Of a stretch of 64,000 nt of DNA, positions 47,174-55,869 are shown piece by piece. The notes beneath the pieces are model-generated. The model did not search any database. It saw only the letters and a program-made list of their open reading frames with translations, and had not been told where the DNA came from. The DNA is taken from NCBI GenBank assembly GCA_019114755.1, contig DXEW01000020.1:1-64000 (forward strand), written 5' to 3'. Source of the stretch: Candidatus Borkfalkia faecavium (GTDB lineage: Bacteria > Bacillota > Clostridia > Christensenellales > Borkfalkiaceae). Position numbers and translations under genes: made by a program. The first letter of the stretch is position 1, and every line of letters begins with the position of its first letter.

Positions 47174-47252
47174 ATAAAGGAAAAATGTGAGGCGCCCGCC
47201 TTGCAAGGGAGACGGCGCTTCGACCAAGAGAAATGGAACAAGGGAGGGCGAT

Positions 47253-47972
47253 ATGATCCGCATCGCCATCGTGGAGGACGAAAAGAAGCACGCCGATATC
47301 CTCACGGGCTATTTGGAGCAATTCGGCAGTGCCGAAGGGGAGACGTTCGATGTTTCCCTGTTCAAAGACGCATTTTCTTTTTTGGAAGAATACCGCCCGG
47401 AATACGACGTCATCTTCATGGATATCATGATGCCGGGCATGGACGGCATGCAGGCGGCGGCAAAGCTGCGCCAAAGGGACGGCAACGCCGTCCTCATCTT
47501 CGTCACCAGCATGGCGCAGTTCGCCGTCAAGGGGTACGAAGTCGCCGCCTTCGATTTTATCGTCAAGCCCATGTCGTATTACGATTTCTGCATCAAGATG
47601 CGGCGGGCGGTGTTTTCCGTGCGCAGCCGCGACGACAGGTTCATCGTCGTGCCGGCGGAAGGGGGCGATTTGCGCATCTCCGTGCGCGATCTGCAATACA
47701 TCGAGGTCTCGGGGCATAACTGCCGCTACCACATCGCCCCGCACCGCGTGGCGGAAGGGCGCAACACCATCCGCAATTTGTCGGCACTGCTCGCTCCCTA
47801 CCACTTCATGCGCTGCAACAGCTGCTATCTCGTCAACCCGTCGTGGATCTCGTATGTGGGCGGGTATACCGTGCGGGTGGGGGAGGACGAACTGCAGATC
47901 AGCCACCCGCGCAAGAAGGAGTTCGTGCGCGAATTCAACGAATGGGCCGCGCGCGGCGGCGGGAGGGCGTGA
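47253..47972 (+). CDS. LytTR-family response regulator (module C)
   Basis: 239 residues from the ATG at 47253 (AGGGAGGGCGAT before it; the track start at 47187 is in the leader). Receiver domain with VEDE, Asp57 in VIFMDIMMPGMDG and FIVKPMSYYD. LytTR domain with MRCNSCYLVNPSWISYVGG and basic end HPRKKEFVREF. The last codons (GGCGGGAGGGCGTGA) double as the ribosome site of the kinase and are part of a triplicated segment. Probable target is the GH3 gene downstream. Confidence 0.92.
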   Translation: MIRIAIVEDEKKHADILTGYLEQFGSAEGETFDVSLFKDAFSFLEEYRPEYDVIFMDIMMPGMDGMQAAAKLRQRDGNAVLIFVTSMAQFAVKGYEVAAFDFIVKPMSYYDFCIKMRRAVFSVRSRDDRFIVVPAEGGDLRISVRDLQYIEVSGHNCRYHIAPHRVAEGRNTIRNLSALLAPYHFMRCNSCYLVNPSWISYVGGYTVRVGEDELQISHPRKKEFVREFNEWAARGGGRA

Positions 47973-48075
47973 CATGAGCGAGTTTTCTTTGTGCGGGAGG
48001 GCGTGACATGAGCGAATTTTTCTTTTATATTCCGGCGGCGGGAGGGCGTGACATGAGCGAATTTTTCTTTTACGT
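47950..48075 (+). repeat. Triplicated translation-initiation segment
   Basis: GGGAGGGCGTGACATGAGCGA, which is the regulator's end plus the kinase's RBS and first codons, occurs three times with ATGs at 47973, 48008 and 48053. The first ATG opens a 10-codon frame (MSEFSLCGRA) that stops in the second copy. The second and third ATGs are in frame with the kinase. Confidence 0.9.
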
Positions 48076-49402
48076 TTCGGGCAGCTGGGTCTTTTTGATC
48101 GTGCTGTGCGCGGGCGAACACCTGATGACGCCGGCGGGGCGCAGGCGGGAAAAGTATGCCCTGCGCTATGCCCTGAGCTTTTTGGCGCAGGCGGCCGTCG
48201 CCGTCCCCGTCACGGGGGTGTATTTCATCGTCGCCTCGGCGGGAGATGTGCTCGCCGCCAACATCGCCGCCGTGGCGGCGTATGTGGCCATGTTCCTCGT
48301 GTCGCTGGCGGGCATGCGGCTGTGCTTTGCCGGGCCCTTCCGCGAGTGCGTGCTCAGCGGCGTGGCGGCATACGCCGCGCAGCATATCGGCTATAACCTG
48401 TTCGGGCTCGTCAATTACAATAACGCGCTGACGGGCGCCTGCTACATGCTGGGGGCGGGCGCGGGGTACGTCCTGACCACGCTGATCCAGCTGGCGGTCT
48501 CTGCCGCCGTGCTCGCCGCCGTCCGCCTGGTGTTCGCGCCGCGCGGCGAGGGGGAGGGCAGCATCCAAAGCGGCAGCGTCACCGTGCTCGCCGTCGTCAC
48601 CCTGCTCATCGTGCTGGTCGCCAACGGCGCGCGCAGCGTCTTTGCGGCGGAAAGCGCTTCCCTCTCCGCCCTGTGCAGCGTGCTGCTCGTCTGCTGTTGC
48701 GTCTTCATCCTCTTCCTGCGCTCGGACATGCTGGAACGGCGGCGGCTGAAGCAGGAGATCGGCGTCATCGAGTCGCTGCGCGCCAAAGAGCTGCGCCATT
48801 ACGAGCAGCTCAAGAGCAATATCGACCTCGTGAACGTCAAGTGTCACGACATCAAGCACTACATCGACCGCGCGGGCGCGGGCGGCGGCATCGACCCCGA
48901 AGAGCTGAAACACCTCGTCAACATTTACGACAGCGAGATGAAGACGGGCAACGAGACGCTGGACATCGTCCTTTCCGAATACCGCATCTACTGCGCCTCG
49001 CACGGCATCCTCTTCACCGCCTTTGCCGACGGCGCCGCCCTGCGCGGGATGGGCGTGGCGGACATCTGTTCGCTGTTCGGCAACATCATGGAAAACGCCG
49101 TCGAGGCGTGCGAGCGCGTGCAGGACCCCGCCCGCCGCGTCATCAGCCTCAACGTGCGCAGCCTGGCGGGGCAGGTGTCCGTGTGCGCCGAAAATTATTT
49201 TGAAGGGGAAGTACGCTTTGCCGACGGCCTTCCCGTCACCCGCAAAGAGGATACCTTCCGCCACGGCTACGGCGTCAAGTCTATCCGCATGATCGCCGAA
49301 AAGTACGGCGGCACCATGCAGTGCGGCGCTGCGGGCGGTCTGTTCAGCGTGCGCGTGCTCTTCCCCGCTCCCGCCGAAAAGAAGGGCGCGGCGCAAGGTT
49401 AG
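48053..49402 (+). CDS. GHKL sensor histidine kinase (module C)
   Basis: 449 residues from the third ATG; 464 from the second (48008). The third is preferred because the original kinase start should be the copy joined to unique sequence. About six to seven membrane helices (~8-225) precede a coiled linker, the phospho-acceptor motif KCHDIKHYI (His265), the N-box FGNIMENAVEAC and the G-box RHGYGVKSIRMIAEKYGG. It acts on the regulator encoded just upstream. The membrane domain is unlike known nutrient receptors; the ligand is unknown. Confidence 0.9.
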   Translation: MSEFFFYVSGSWVFLIVLCAGEHLMTPAGRRREKYALRYALSFLAQAAVAVPVTGVYFIVASAGDVLAANIAAVAAYVAMFLVSLAGMRLCFAGPFRECVLSGVAAYAAQHIGYNLFGLVNYNNALTGACYMLGAGAGYVLTTLIQLAVSAAVLAAVRLVFAPRGEGEGSIQSGSVTVLAVVTLLIVLVANGARSVFAAESASLSALCSVLLVCCCVFILFLRSDMLERRRLKQEIGVIESLRAKELRHYEQLKSNIDLVNVKCHDIKHYIDRAGAGGGIDPEELKHLVNIYDSEMKTGNETLDIVLSEYRIYCASHGILFTAFADGAALRGMGVADICSLFGNIMENAVEACERVQDPARRVISLNVRSLAGQVSVCAENYFEGEVRFADGLPVTRKEDTFRHGYGVKSIRMIAEKYGGTMQCGAAGGLFSVRVLFPAPAEKKGAAQG

Positions 49403-49420
49403 GACAATATTTGCAAGTTT

Positions 49421-49461
49421 AGGACGGTCCTATTGACGGATCGTCCTTTTTGTTTTATACT
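49421..49461 (+). promoter_or_regulatory. Overlapping terminator and GH3 promoter
   Basis: AGGACGGTCC and GGATCGTCCT form a stem with a T-rich tail ending the kinase operon. The loop carries TTGACG, which with TATACT 17 nt later (49456-49461) is a good promoter for the GH3 gene. One sequence seems to end one transcript and start the next. Confidence 0.65.
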
Positions 49462-49471
49462 GCGGCCGTCG

Positions 49472-49549
49472 GAAGGGGAAAGAGATAATTCCCCTTCAAA
49501 AAAATCAGGGCCGAGCCGAAGCAAACGGGCCCTTTCCTTCGGCTCGGCC
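49472..49549 (+). promoter_or_regulatory. Two-hairpin leader of the module C GH3
   Basis: GAAGGGGAA/TTCCCCTTC (49472-49497) and GGCCGAGCCGAAG/CTTCGGCTCGGCC (49509-49549) lie between promoter and ATG. The second arm shares CTTCGGCTCGGC with the first stem of the module A regulator leader. Confidence 0.5.
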
Positions 49550-49567
49550 GATCAAACGGAGGTCAAT

Positions 49568-52500
49568 ATGCAAGGAAAGCTCAAAATGCGCAACGGCAAA
49601 GTGCTCGCCATCTGGATCCCCATCCTGGCGGTGCTGCTCGCTCTGCTGATCGCGCTGAACGTGCTGGCGGGTATTTTCGGCGGCGTGCTGGATACCTCGC
49701 TCGGGCGGGGCGAACGGCACACCATCAAGCCCGAAAACACCGAAACGTGGGACACGGAGTATTACGAGGAGCGCTATGGCACCCTCGAAGAGGCCGTGGC
49801 CGCTTCCCAAAAGGTGATGAAGCAGGTAGACGACGAGGGCACGGTGCTGCTGAAAAACAACGGCGTCCTTCCCCTGAAAGACAAGACGGTGACGCCTTTC
49901 GGCAGAGGATATGCCCATCCCATCTACAACGGCATGCAGGAGGGCGGCTCCATCCTCTATACGGAGCCTGAAAAGGGCGTCAGCCCCGCGGAGGCGCTGG
50001 AAGAGGACGGCTTTACCATCATCAGCGCCGCTGCCGACAAGCAGCCCGCCGATATGGGCCTGACCACGGACGGCGGCTTCGGCGGCTACATCCAGGACGA
50101 CGACGGCTCCTGGATCCAGGTGTTCAAGTATGAAAACTATCCCGACGCGCCGCGGAGCGCCGAGGGGACCAGCCGCCACAACACCATGTCGTTCGGCGGC
50201 GACAACCAGATCCCGGAACTGAAAGCAGACGTCTATAACGACATCCCCGCTTCCGAACTGGAAAAGATGAAGGACTCCGCCGGGCTGGTATTTGTCAGCC
50301 GCAGCGGCAGCGAGAGCCTGGATAAAAAGGCGGACGCCTATGACGACGGTACCCCGCACTTCCTCGCCCTCTCCAAAAACGAAAGGGACATGATCGCCTA
50401 CGCCAAAGAGCACTGCGGCAGCGTCATCCTCATCGTCAACTCCTCCAACCCCGTCGAGCTCGCGCCCGTCATGCAGGGCGAGCTGGAAGTGGACGCCATC
50501 ATCTGGGCGGGGCACCCCGGCGACCAGGGCTTCCGCTCGGTGGCGGACATCCTGGCGGGGGAAGTGAACCCCTCGGGCAGGCTGGTCGATATCTTCGCGA
50601 CCGACTTCACCAAGGCCCCTTCTTACAACAACTGGGGCAAGTTCCGCTACACCAATGCGGACAAATCTCCCTTCGTGGAATACCGCGAGGGCATGTACAA
50701 CGGCTACCGCTATTACGAGACCGCGCACGACATCGGCGCCGCAGGCTTCGTCTACGGCGAGCTGGACGGGCAGGGCGGCGTGGTGACGCCGGGCGAAGTG
50801 GCGTATCCCTTCGGCTACGGCCTCTCCTATACCACCTTCGAGCAGAAGATCTCTTCCTTCACCGCGGGCGACACCTTTACGGTGACGGTAGACGTCACCA
50901 ACACGGGCGACATGGCGGGCAAAGAGGTGGTGCAGCTGTACTACACCCCTCCCTATACCGACGTCGATCAGGATCTGCTGATCGAAAAACCGACCGCGAC
51001 CCTCGTCGCCTTCGGCAAGACGGAGAGCATCGCCCCCGGCGAAACCAAGAGCGTCACTCTCACCTTCGATAAAGACGAGCTCGCTTCCTACTGCTACACC
51101 CGCGACAACGGCGACGGCACCACCGGCTGCTACTTCCTCGAAGAGGGCGAGTACAGCTTCACCCTGCGCGCCAACAGCCACGAGGTCATCGAAGAAAAGA
51201 CGTGGAAAAACGGCAGCGACATCTGGTACGACAACAGCGATCCCCGTCCCTCCGAGATCGAGATGCAGGCGGCGATGGCGGACGACGGCACCCTGCTCCC
51301 GTATCCCGAAAAGCGGGCCGAAGACCCCGACGCAAAGTTCATCGCCGCGACCAACCTCTTCCCGTACATGAGCGAATATATGCAGGAAGAGAGCGTGATG
51401 CTCACCCGTGCAGACTGGAACAAGACCCTTCCTTCCGCCCGTACCCCCGATAAGGATGTGAGCGAAAAGTTCTCGTCCATGTTCAACCTCGAAGACACCT
51501 TCGATTATAAGACGGACGAAAAGCTGGGCAACGTGGAAGGGAGCGCCGTGTACAGCGAGTCGGTCACCGAAAAGGCGGATAAGCTGCTCACCGTGCTCGA
51601 CATGCGCGGCAAAGATTATTACGACGAAGATTGGGAAGCCCTCCTCGACCAGCTCGATTACGACGCCGACGCCGACGATATCAAGCAGATCCTCGTCGCC
51701 GAGTCGTACTTCACCAACGGCGTCGATTCCATCGGTCTGCCGCCCAGCCGCCACTGCGAGGGCGCCAACGGCGTCCGCCTCAACAACGGCAACGACCTGG
51801 CGACCGACGACCGCGAGACCTCCGCATGGTGCATGGCGCCCATGATGGCCTCCACCTGGAACACCGAGCTCATCCGTCAGGCGGGCGAGGCGATGGGGCA
51901 GGAAGGCCTGCTCGGCGGCAGACAGGGCCGCATGGCGCCCGCCTTCAACCTGCACCGCTCGCCCTTCCAGGGCCGCGTGTTCGAGTATTACAGCGAAGAC
52001 CCGCTGCTCTCGGGCAAGATGGCGGTCGCCATGGTCAACGGCACCTCTTCGATGGGCATGTTCGACTACATCAAGCACTTCGGCCTCAACGACCAGGAGA
52101 CCTACCGCGACAAGCGCCTGAAGACGTGGGCGAACGAGCAGGTCATCCGCGAGCTGTACAACAGACCGTTCGAGATCGCCATCCGCGAAGCGCGCAAGAC
52201 CATCAAGTACACGGCAGATCAGGAAGGCACGGTCAAGACCAAGGTGATGCGCGGCGTATCGGCAATGATGGGTGCGCAGAACTGCTTCGGGCCCGTCACC
52301 GCCTTTGCCAACTACGATCTGATGACAAAACTGGTGCGCGAAGAGTGGAACTTCAACGGCGTCATCATCACCGATATGTTCAGCGGCAGCGAGTCGTTTA
52401 TCGAGCTCACCATCCGCGCCGGCACGGATACCTGGCTGGTGTGGCAGGATACCAACCCCGCCGTGCATACCGATACGGCCACGGGCAAGTCGCTCGCGCG

Positions 52501-52732
52501 CACCGCGCTGCACCGCCTGTCGTATACCATCGCCAACTCTTCCGTGCTGCAAGACAGCCCTCCGGGAACGATCATCTACTATGATATGTCTCCCTGGCGC
52601 GTGGGCCTGTTGGTCGGTACCATCGTCGGCGGCGTCGCCATCGGCGCGGCGGCATTGTGGCTGGTGATCCGCACCGTGCACAGCATCCGTCACCCCGAAC
52701 AGTACCGCACGAAGCAGAAGAAGGAAAACTAA
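49568..52732 (+). CDS. Membrane-anchored GH3 beta-glycosidase, inverted domain order (module C)
   Basis: The ATG at 49568 follows CGGAGGTCAAT (the track start at 49433 lies in the terminator), giving 1054 aa. N-terminal helix (~13-38), GH3 sandwich domain (EGTVLLKNNGVLPL, SGSESLD with likely acid/base Glu249), FnIII-like domain (YPFGYGLSYTTFEQ), barrel domain (KHFGLNDQETYRDK, NFNGVIITDMFSGSES with likely nucleophile Asp936) and a C-terminal helix (GLLVGTIVGGVAIGAAALWLVI). SES replaces the more usual GEG around the acid/base, so its linkage preference may differ from the other three. Monocistronic; unlike modules A and B no 4-TM gene follows. Confidence 0.9.
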   Translation: MQGKLKMRNGKVLAIWIPILAVLLALLIALNVLAGIFGGVLDTSLGRGERHTIKPENTETWDTEYYEERYGTLEEAVAASQKVMKQVDDEGTVLLKNNGVLPLKDKTVTPFGRGYAHPIYNGMQEGGSILYTEPEKGVSPAEALEEDGFTIISAAADKQPADMGLTTDGGFGGYIQDDDGSWIQVFKYENYPDAPRSAEGTSRHNTMSFGGDNQIPELKADVYNDIPASELEKMKDSAGLVFVSRSGSESLDKKADAYDDGTPHFLALSKNERDMIAYAKEHCGSVILIVNSSNPVELAPVMQGELEVDAIIWAGHPGDQGFRSVADILAGEVNPSGRLVDIFATDFTKAPSYNNWGKFRYTNADKSPFVEYREGMYNGYRYYETAHDIGAAGFVYGELDGQGGVVTPGEVAYPFGYGLSYTTFEQKISSFTAGDTFTVTVDVTNTGDMAGKEVVQLYYTPPYTDVDQDLLIEKPTATLVAFGKTESIAPGETKSVTLTFDKDELASYCYTRDNGDGTTGCYFLEEGEYSFTLRANSHEVIEEKTWKNGSDIWYDNSDPRPSEIEMQAAMADDGTLLPYPEKRAEDPDAKFIAATNLFPYMSEYMQEESVMLTRADWNKTLPSARTPDKDVSEKFSSMFNLEDTFDYKTDEKLGNVEGSAVYSESVTEKADKLLTVLDMRGKDYYDEDWEALLDQLDYDADADDIKQILVAESYFTNGVDSIGLPPSRHCEGANGVRLNNGNDLATDDRETSAWCMAPMMASTWNTELIRQAGEAMGQEGLLGGRQGRMAPAFNLHRSPFQGRVFEYYSEDPLLSGKMAVAMVNGTSSMGMFDYIKHFGLNDQETYRDKRLKTWANEQVIRELYNRPFEIAIREARKTIKYTADQEGTVKTKVMRGVSAMMGAQNCFGPVTAFANYDLMTKLVREEWNFNGVIITDMFSGSESFIELTIRAGTDTWLVWQDTNPAVHTDTATGKSLARTALHRLSYTIANSSVLQDSPPGTIIYYDMSPWRVGLLVGTIVGGVAIGAAALWLVIRTVHSIRHPEQYRTKQKKEN

Positions 52733-52777
52733 ACAAGGCACACGGCCGCAAGGGAAAGGCGGTCGCAGCGGAAAAAA

Positions 52778-52812
52778 GCGCTCTCCCCGCCAGGGGAGGG
52801 CGCAATATTTTT
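52778..52812 (+). terminator. Terminator after module C GH3
   Basis: GCGCTCTCCCC/GGGGAGGGCGC, 11-bp stem with one G-T pair and a 4-nt loop, then ATATTTTT. The rest of 52813-53170 is a GC-rich leader of the sigma gene with no other gene seen. Confidence 0.75.
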
Positions 52813-52961
52813 CGGGGGGAAAGAAGGGGCGCTCGAGAGCGGAGAAGGGGAATTTGAACGCGAACAGGCGGCTCTGCGGCGGGTTTTTTGCAAAAAGGGC
52901 GGTACGGACAAAAAATTTTCGCTTTTTCAGATAAAAATTTTCGCCGCGGGCGGATATATCC

Positions 52962-52991
52962 TTGAAAAGTCGATGAATATTGCTGTATAAT
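52962..52991 (+). promoter_or_regulatory. Candidate promoter of the sigma-factor gene
   Basis: TTGAAA, 18 nt, TATAAT. It leaves a 170-nt GC-rich leader containing repeated CCGCC and AAAGCGGGG motifs. Confidence 0.55.
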
Positions 52992-53170
52992 AATACTCGG
53001 GCCGAAAACTTATTTTCGGCATTTTTATACATATTATCGGCAGAAAAAATTTTCGGGCCGCGGCAGACCGCCCGCCCGATACCGCCGCCCGCGCCAAAGC
53101 GGGGGCGGGGTGAGACCGCCAAAGCGGGGCGATCAAAGGCCGCCGTTCGGGCGGCGGCGCAGAGGGTAAG

Positions 53171-53695
53171 ATGAACGAGAGAGAAAACCTGGAATTGGGA
53201 GAGCTGATCGTCCGCATATCGCAAGGGGATACGGGCGCCATCGGCGAAATATTTGCCAGGGTCGGCCCGGCGATGCTGGCGGCCGCTGCTTCTTACCTGA
53301 AAAACAGGGCGGACGCGGAAGACGTGGTGCAGGAAAGCCTGGTCATCATCGTCACCAAGGCGGGCAGCTTCCGCGAAAACAAGAACGCCAAGGCGTGGAT
53401 CAACGCCATCGTCTACAACACCGCCAAAAATAAGCTGCGCAGTTCCTTGCGCCGCCGCGAGAGCGGGCTGGACGAGGCGCAGGAGATGAGCACCGGCTAC
53501 GACGAAGACACCCTCATCGTCAACGAGATCTTTGAAAAGCTGACCAAAGCCGAGCGCAAACTGGTCATCTACCGCTATTGGTATCAGTGCTCCCTTTCGG
53601 AGCTGACGCACATTTTCCACTGCTCCAAATCGACGGTGAAGTACCACCTGGATAAGCTGGAAGACAAGCTCAGAAATTTTTATCAAAAAGATTAA
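53171..53695 (+). CDS. ECF-type RNA polymerase sigma factor
   Basis: 174 residues. Region 2 is seen as AASYLKNRADAEDVVQESLVIIVTKAGSFRENKNAKAWINAIVYNTAKNKLRS, with the D-A-E-D-V-V-Q-E core-binding motif. Region 4 is KAERKLVIYRYWYQCSLSELTHIFHCSKSTVKYHLDKLEDKLR, a helix-turn-helix with HCSKSTVKYHL. Length and missing regions 1 and 3 are typical of extracytoplasmic-function sigma factors. The third gene downstream encodes a single-pass membrane protein that could be the anti-sigma factor. A palindrome with a -10-like sequence follows and may be an autoregulated promoter. Confidence 0.92.
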   Translation: MNERENLELGELIVRISQGDTGAIGEIFARVGPAMLAAAASYLKNRADAEDVVQESLVIIVTKAGSFRENKNAKAWINAIVYNTAKNKLRSSLRRRESGLDEAQEMSTGYDEDTLIVNEIFEKLTKAERKLVIYRYWYQCSLSELTHIFHCSKSTVKYHLDKLEDKLRNFYQKD

Positions 53696-53709
53696 AAATT
53701 TTTCGCACG

Positions 53710-53745
53710 AACACCCGTTTTCGGGTGTTATATTATAGATAGCAC
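53710..53745 (+). promoter_or_regulatory. Palindrome and -10-like sequence between sigma gene and secreted protein
   Basis: AACACCCG/CGGGTGTT with a TTTT loop is followed by ATATTATAGAT. It could be a weak terminator for the sigma gene, a binding site, or a promoter read by the ECF sigma factor itself (GAACACC as a -35-like element). Confidence 0.4.
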
Positions 53746-53763
53746 AACAGGAGGAACACTGCC

Positions 53764-54648
53764 GTGAAGCCCTGCCGCCTGCAATATAAGGCGCTTTCCC
53801 TCTCTCTTGCCGCATTGTTTGCGCTTGCGGGCATGTTTGCCCTCTGCGCTTCGCCCCGCCCCGCTGCGGCGCAGGGAGCGCAGGAGATCTATTATTGCGA
53901 TACCTACTACACGGGGGCAAACTACGGCGGAGGCGGCCTGCGGGAAGACGGCGAGTACATCTACCGCGACAGCTATACCGTCGGCGAAAATTACCGCGTG
54001 GCGCAGGCGCCCTCGTACGGGAGCGATAATCAGAGCGTGCAAAACTACTGCGCCGTTTCGGCGGGCAGGAACATCGTCGTCTATTACGACAGGGCCTTCC
54101 CCGACCTCATCCCCGGTTTCGAGCCGGGCGTGTCCGCGGGCGGCCAATATATCTACCTGCCCGACCTCGGCTATGAGGAGACGGAAGAGGTGTTCGATAT
54201 CCTCTACGACGAGATGAAGACCAACGTCGGTGGCGCCGGCACTTCGGGCACCAATTTCAAAAACGGGCTGAAAACGTACGCGCAGGACCGCGGCTACAGC
54301 CTTTCCTATTCTTCTTTTTATGAAGACAGGGAAAACGTCGATCTGGCGGCGTTTGAAGACGCCATCGACGCCGGCAAGGTAGGGGTGCTGCTCCTTACAA
54401 AGTATAATTTTATCTATTCGATCGACCACGGCAGCGGCAGCACCTATCTCGACCGCTGGATCTCCGATATCGCGCATATCATGATGGTATACGGCTATAT
54501 CACCGTCCGCTATTACGATAACGGCTCGCTGATCGGAACGGATACATTTTTGCAGGCTTCCAGCGGGTTCAACACCGCCGACCAGGGCTATATCCGCATG
54601 GACGACTATTTACAGATCGAGGAGGCGCTGATCGTCAACGTTAGCTGA
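53764..54648 (+). CDS. Secreted C39-like putative cysteine peptidase
   Basis: 294 residues, GTG start after AGGAGGAACACTGCC. A signal peptide ends near residue 36 (ASPRPAAAQG). The mature part has NYCAVSAGRNIVVYYDR with candidate catalytic Cys96, and DIAHIMMVYGYITVRY with candidate His238 in the HxMxVxGY pattern of C39-like peptidases. There is no propeptide or cell-wall anchor. Located between a sigma factor and a membrane protein, it may be released under envelope stress or act in signalling. The family call rests on two motifs only. Confidence 0.6.
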   Translation: MKPCRLQYKALSLSLAALFALAGMFALCASPRPAAAQGAQEIYYCDTYYTGANYGGGGLREDGEYIYRDSYTVGENYRVAQAPSYGSDNQSVQNYCAVSAGRNIVVYYDRAFPDLIPGFEPGVSAGGQYIYLPDLGYEETEEVFDILYDEMKTNVGGAGTSGTNFKNGLKTYAQDRGYSLSYSSFYEDRENVDLAAFEDAIDAGKVGVLLLTKYNFIYSIDHGSGSTYLDRWISDIAHIMMVYGYITVRYYDNGSLIGTDTFLQASSGFNTADQGYIRMDDYLQIEEALIVNVS

Positions 54649-54656
54649 TCGTTTGT

Positions 54657-55337
54657 ATGGAAAAGAAAAAAGACGCGCTCGCCGCGCTGCGGGCGTATGC
54701 AGATAAAAAGCCCTCCCGCAGCGAGGGGGCAGAAGAGGCCGCACGGCTGACCGGGCGGCTGTACGGGGCGGAAGGCACCGCCCGCGGCAGGGGTGCCCTT
54801 GCGTTGGCACGCCGGCCCGCCCTGCTCGCGCTTCTTGCCGCGGCGCTGGTGCTGACGGCGGCACTGCTGTTCGCCTTTTTCTACGGCGGCGGGCAAAAAG
54901 AGCCGATGTATTTCGAAGATTCTTCCATTTACACGGAGACCATCGAAGATATCGGGCAGTTTCAGCAGGAAAACGGCCTTTCCCTGTCGCTGTTTGAAGG
55001 GGACTTCCTCGGCTCCAAATACACCGCCGTGCGCTATATAGAAGACGGCCGCCTCCTGTACGTCAGGCAGACTGCGGCCGCGCTTACGGAGGAGGGGCCG
55101 GATACGATCACGCTGAGCATCTGCATCAGCGAGGGGCGCTTCCCGGGGTTCAACGTCTTTACGCAGCTCGATCAAACCATGCAGGTGGGCGGCATTGAGG
55201 CGGCATACGGGCAAGACAGCGTGGATGAAAACACCTTCTATGCCAAATTCACCGCCGGCGGCTTCGCGTACTGTTTGAAGCTCGTCACCTTCGGGGATGC
55301 GCAGGCGCTGGAAAGCTACATCGCGCAGCTGCTTTGA
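54657..55337 (+). CDS. Single-pass membrane protein, candidate anti-sigma factor
   Basis: 226 residues. A charged cytoplasmic N-terminus of ~53 residues (MEKKKDALAALRAYADKKPSRSEG), one membrane helix (PALLALLAAALVLTAALLFAFFY, ~54-76) and an extracytoplasmic alpha/beta domain ending in FGDAQALESYIAQLL. Topology and gene order (sigma factor first) resemble ECF anti-sigma factors, though no ZAS zinc motif is present. It lies 8 nt after the secreted peptidase gene with a weak ribosome site, suggesting translational coupling. Confidence 0.65.
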   Translation: MEKKKDALAALRAYADKKPSRSEGAEEAARLTGRLYGAEGTARGRGALALARRPALLALLAAALVLTAALLFAFFYGGGQKEPMYFEDSSIYTETIEDIGQFQQENGLSLSLFEGDFLGSKYTAVRYIEDGRLLYVRQTAAALTEEGPDTITLSICISEGRFPGFNVFTQLDQTMQVGGIEAAYGQDSVDENTFYAKFTAGGFAYCLKLVTFGDAQALESYIAQLL

Positions 55338-55550
55338 CGTTTTTTTGCCGAAAAGGCGGAAACGCGCATCGCGCGATGTCTTGAAATATTTTTATTTATC
55401 AATTTTGCACACACAGAACGGTTTTTTGCAAACATTTGGGGTGTCCGGTCCGCAAGGGCCGGGCACTTCAATTTTACAGACAGTTGCGCCCGTTTCATGG
55501 ATACCGCTATTACACCAACAGGCAAGCCCGCGGGCTTGCCTGTTTCTCTT

Positions 55551-55566
55551 TGGCGGAAGGTGAGGG
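55551..55566 (-). repeat. tRNA-Ser 3'-end fragment, copy 1
   Basis: TGGCGGAAGGTGAGGG on the plus strand equals the last 16 nt of the tRNA-Ser at 55870 including CCA. On its far side is a perfect hairpin GGCAAGCCCG/CGGGCTTGCC (55521-55540). Confidence 0.7.
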
Positions 55567-55718
55567 GGCGTTGTTTCAGGATGTGTTTTTTCCAAAGCGA
55601 GCAGAAGGGTTGCAGATTGTGCACTTTCAAATGCGAGGACGAGGGAGTTTACTCAGGCGTAAATGACCGAAGTCCGAGACATGAAGAAAGGGCGCAAGAT
55701 GCGCCCTTATCCTCGCTT

Positions 55719-55739
55719 TGGCGGAAGGTGAGGGATTCG
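55719..55739 (-). repeat. tRNA-Ser 3'-end fragment, copy 2
   Basis: TGGCGGAAGGTGAGGGATTCG matches the last 21 nt of the tRNA-Ser, up to the T-loop. In tRNA orientation it is followed by a GGGCGCA/TGCGCCC hairpin and T-rich tail, like the terminator behind the intact tRNA. Positions 55338-55869 otherwise contain no supported gene. Confidence 0.75.
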
Positions 55740-55835
55740 TAAGGAGCCGCGGGAAGCGGCGACGGAACAGCGGCCGTTCGCCGCAGGCGCGGGCGCGTCA
55801 CGTTATTTCGGCGATCCCTCACCTGCAGCGGCGGC

Positions 55836-55862
55836 AAAAAGGGAGCAGCGTTTGCTGCTCCC
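55836..55862 (-). terminator. Terminator of tRNA-Ser
   Basis: GGGAGCAGC/GCTGCTCCC stem with GTTT loop and TTTTT on the minus strand, just after the tRNA 3' end. Confidence 0.85.
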
Positions 55863-55869
55863 TGTTGCC

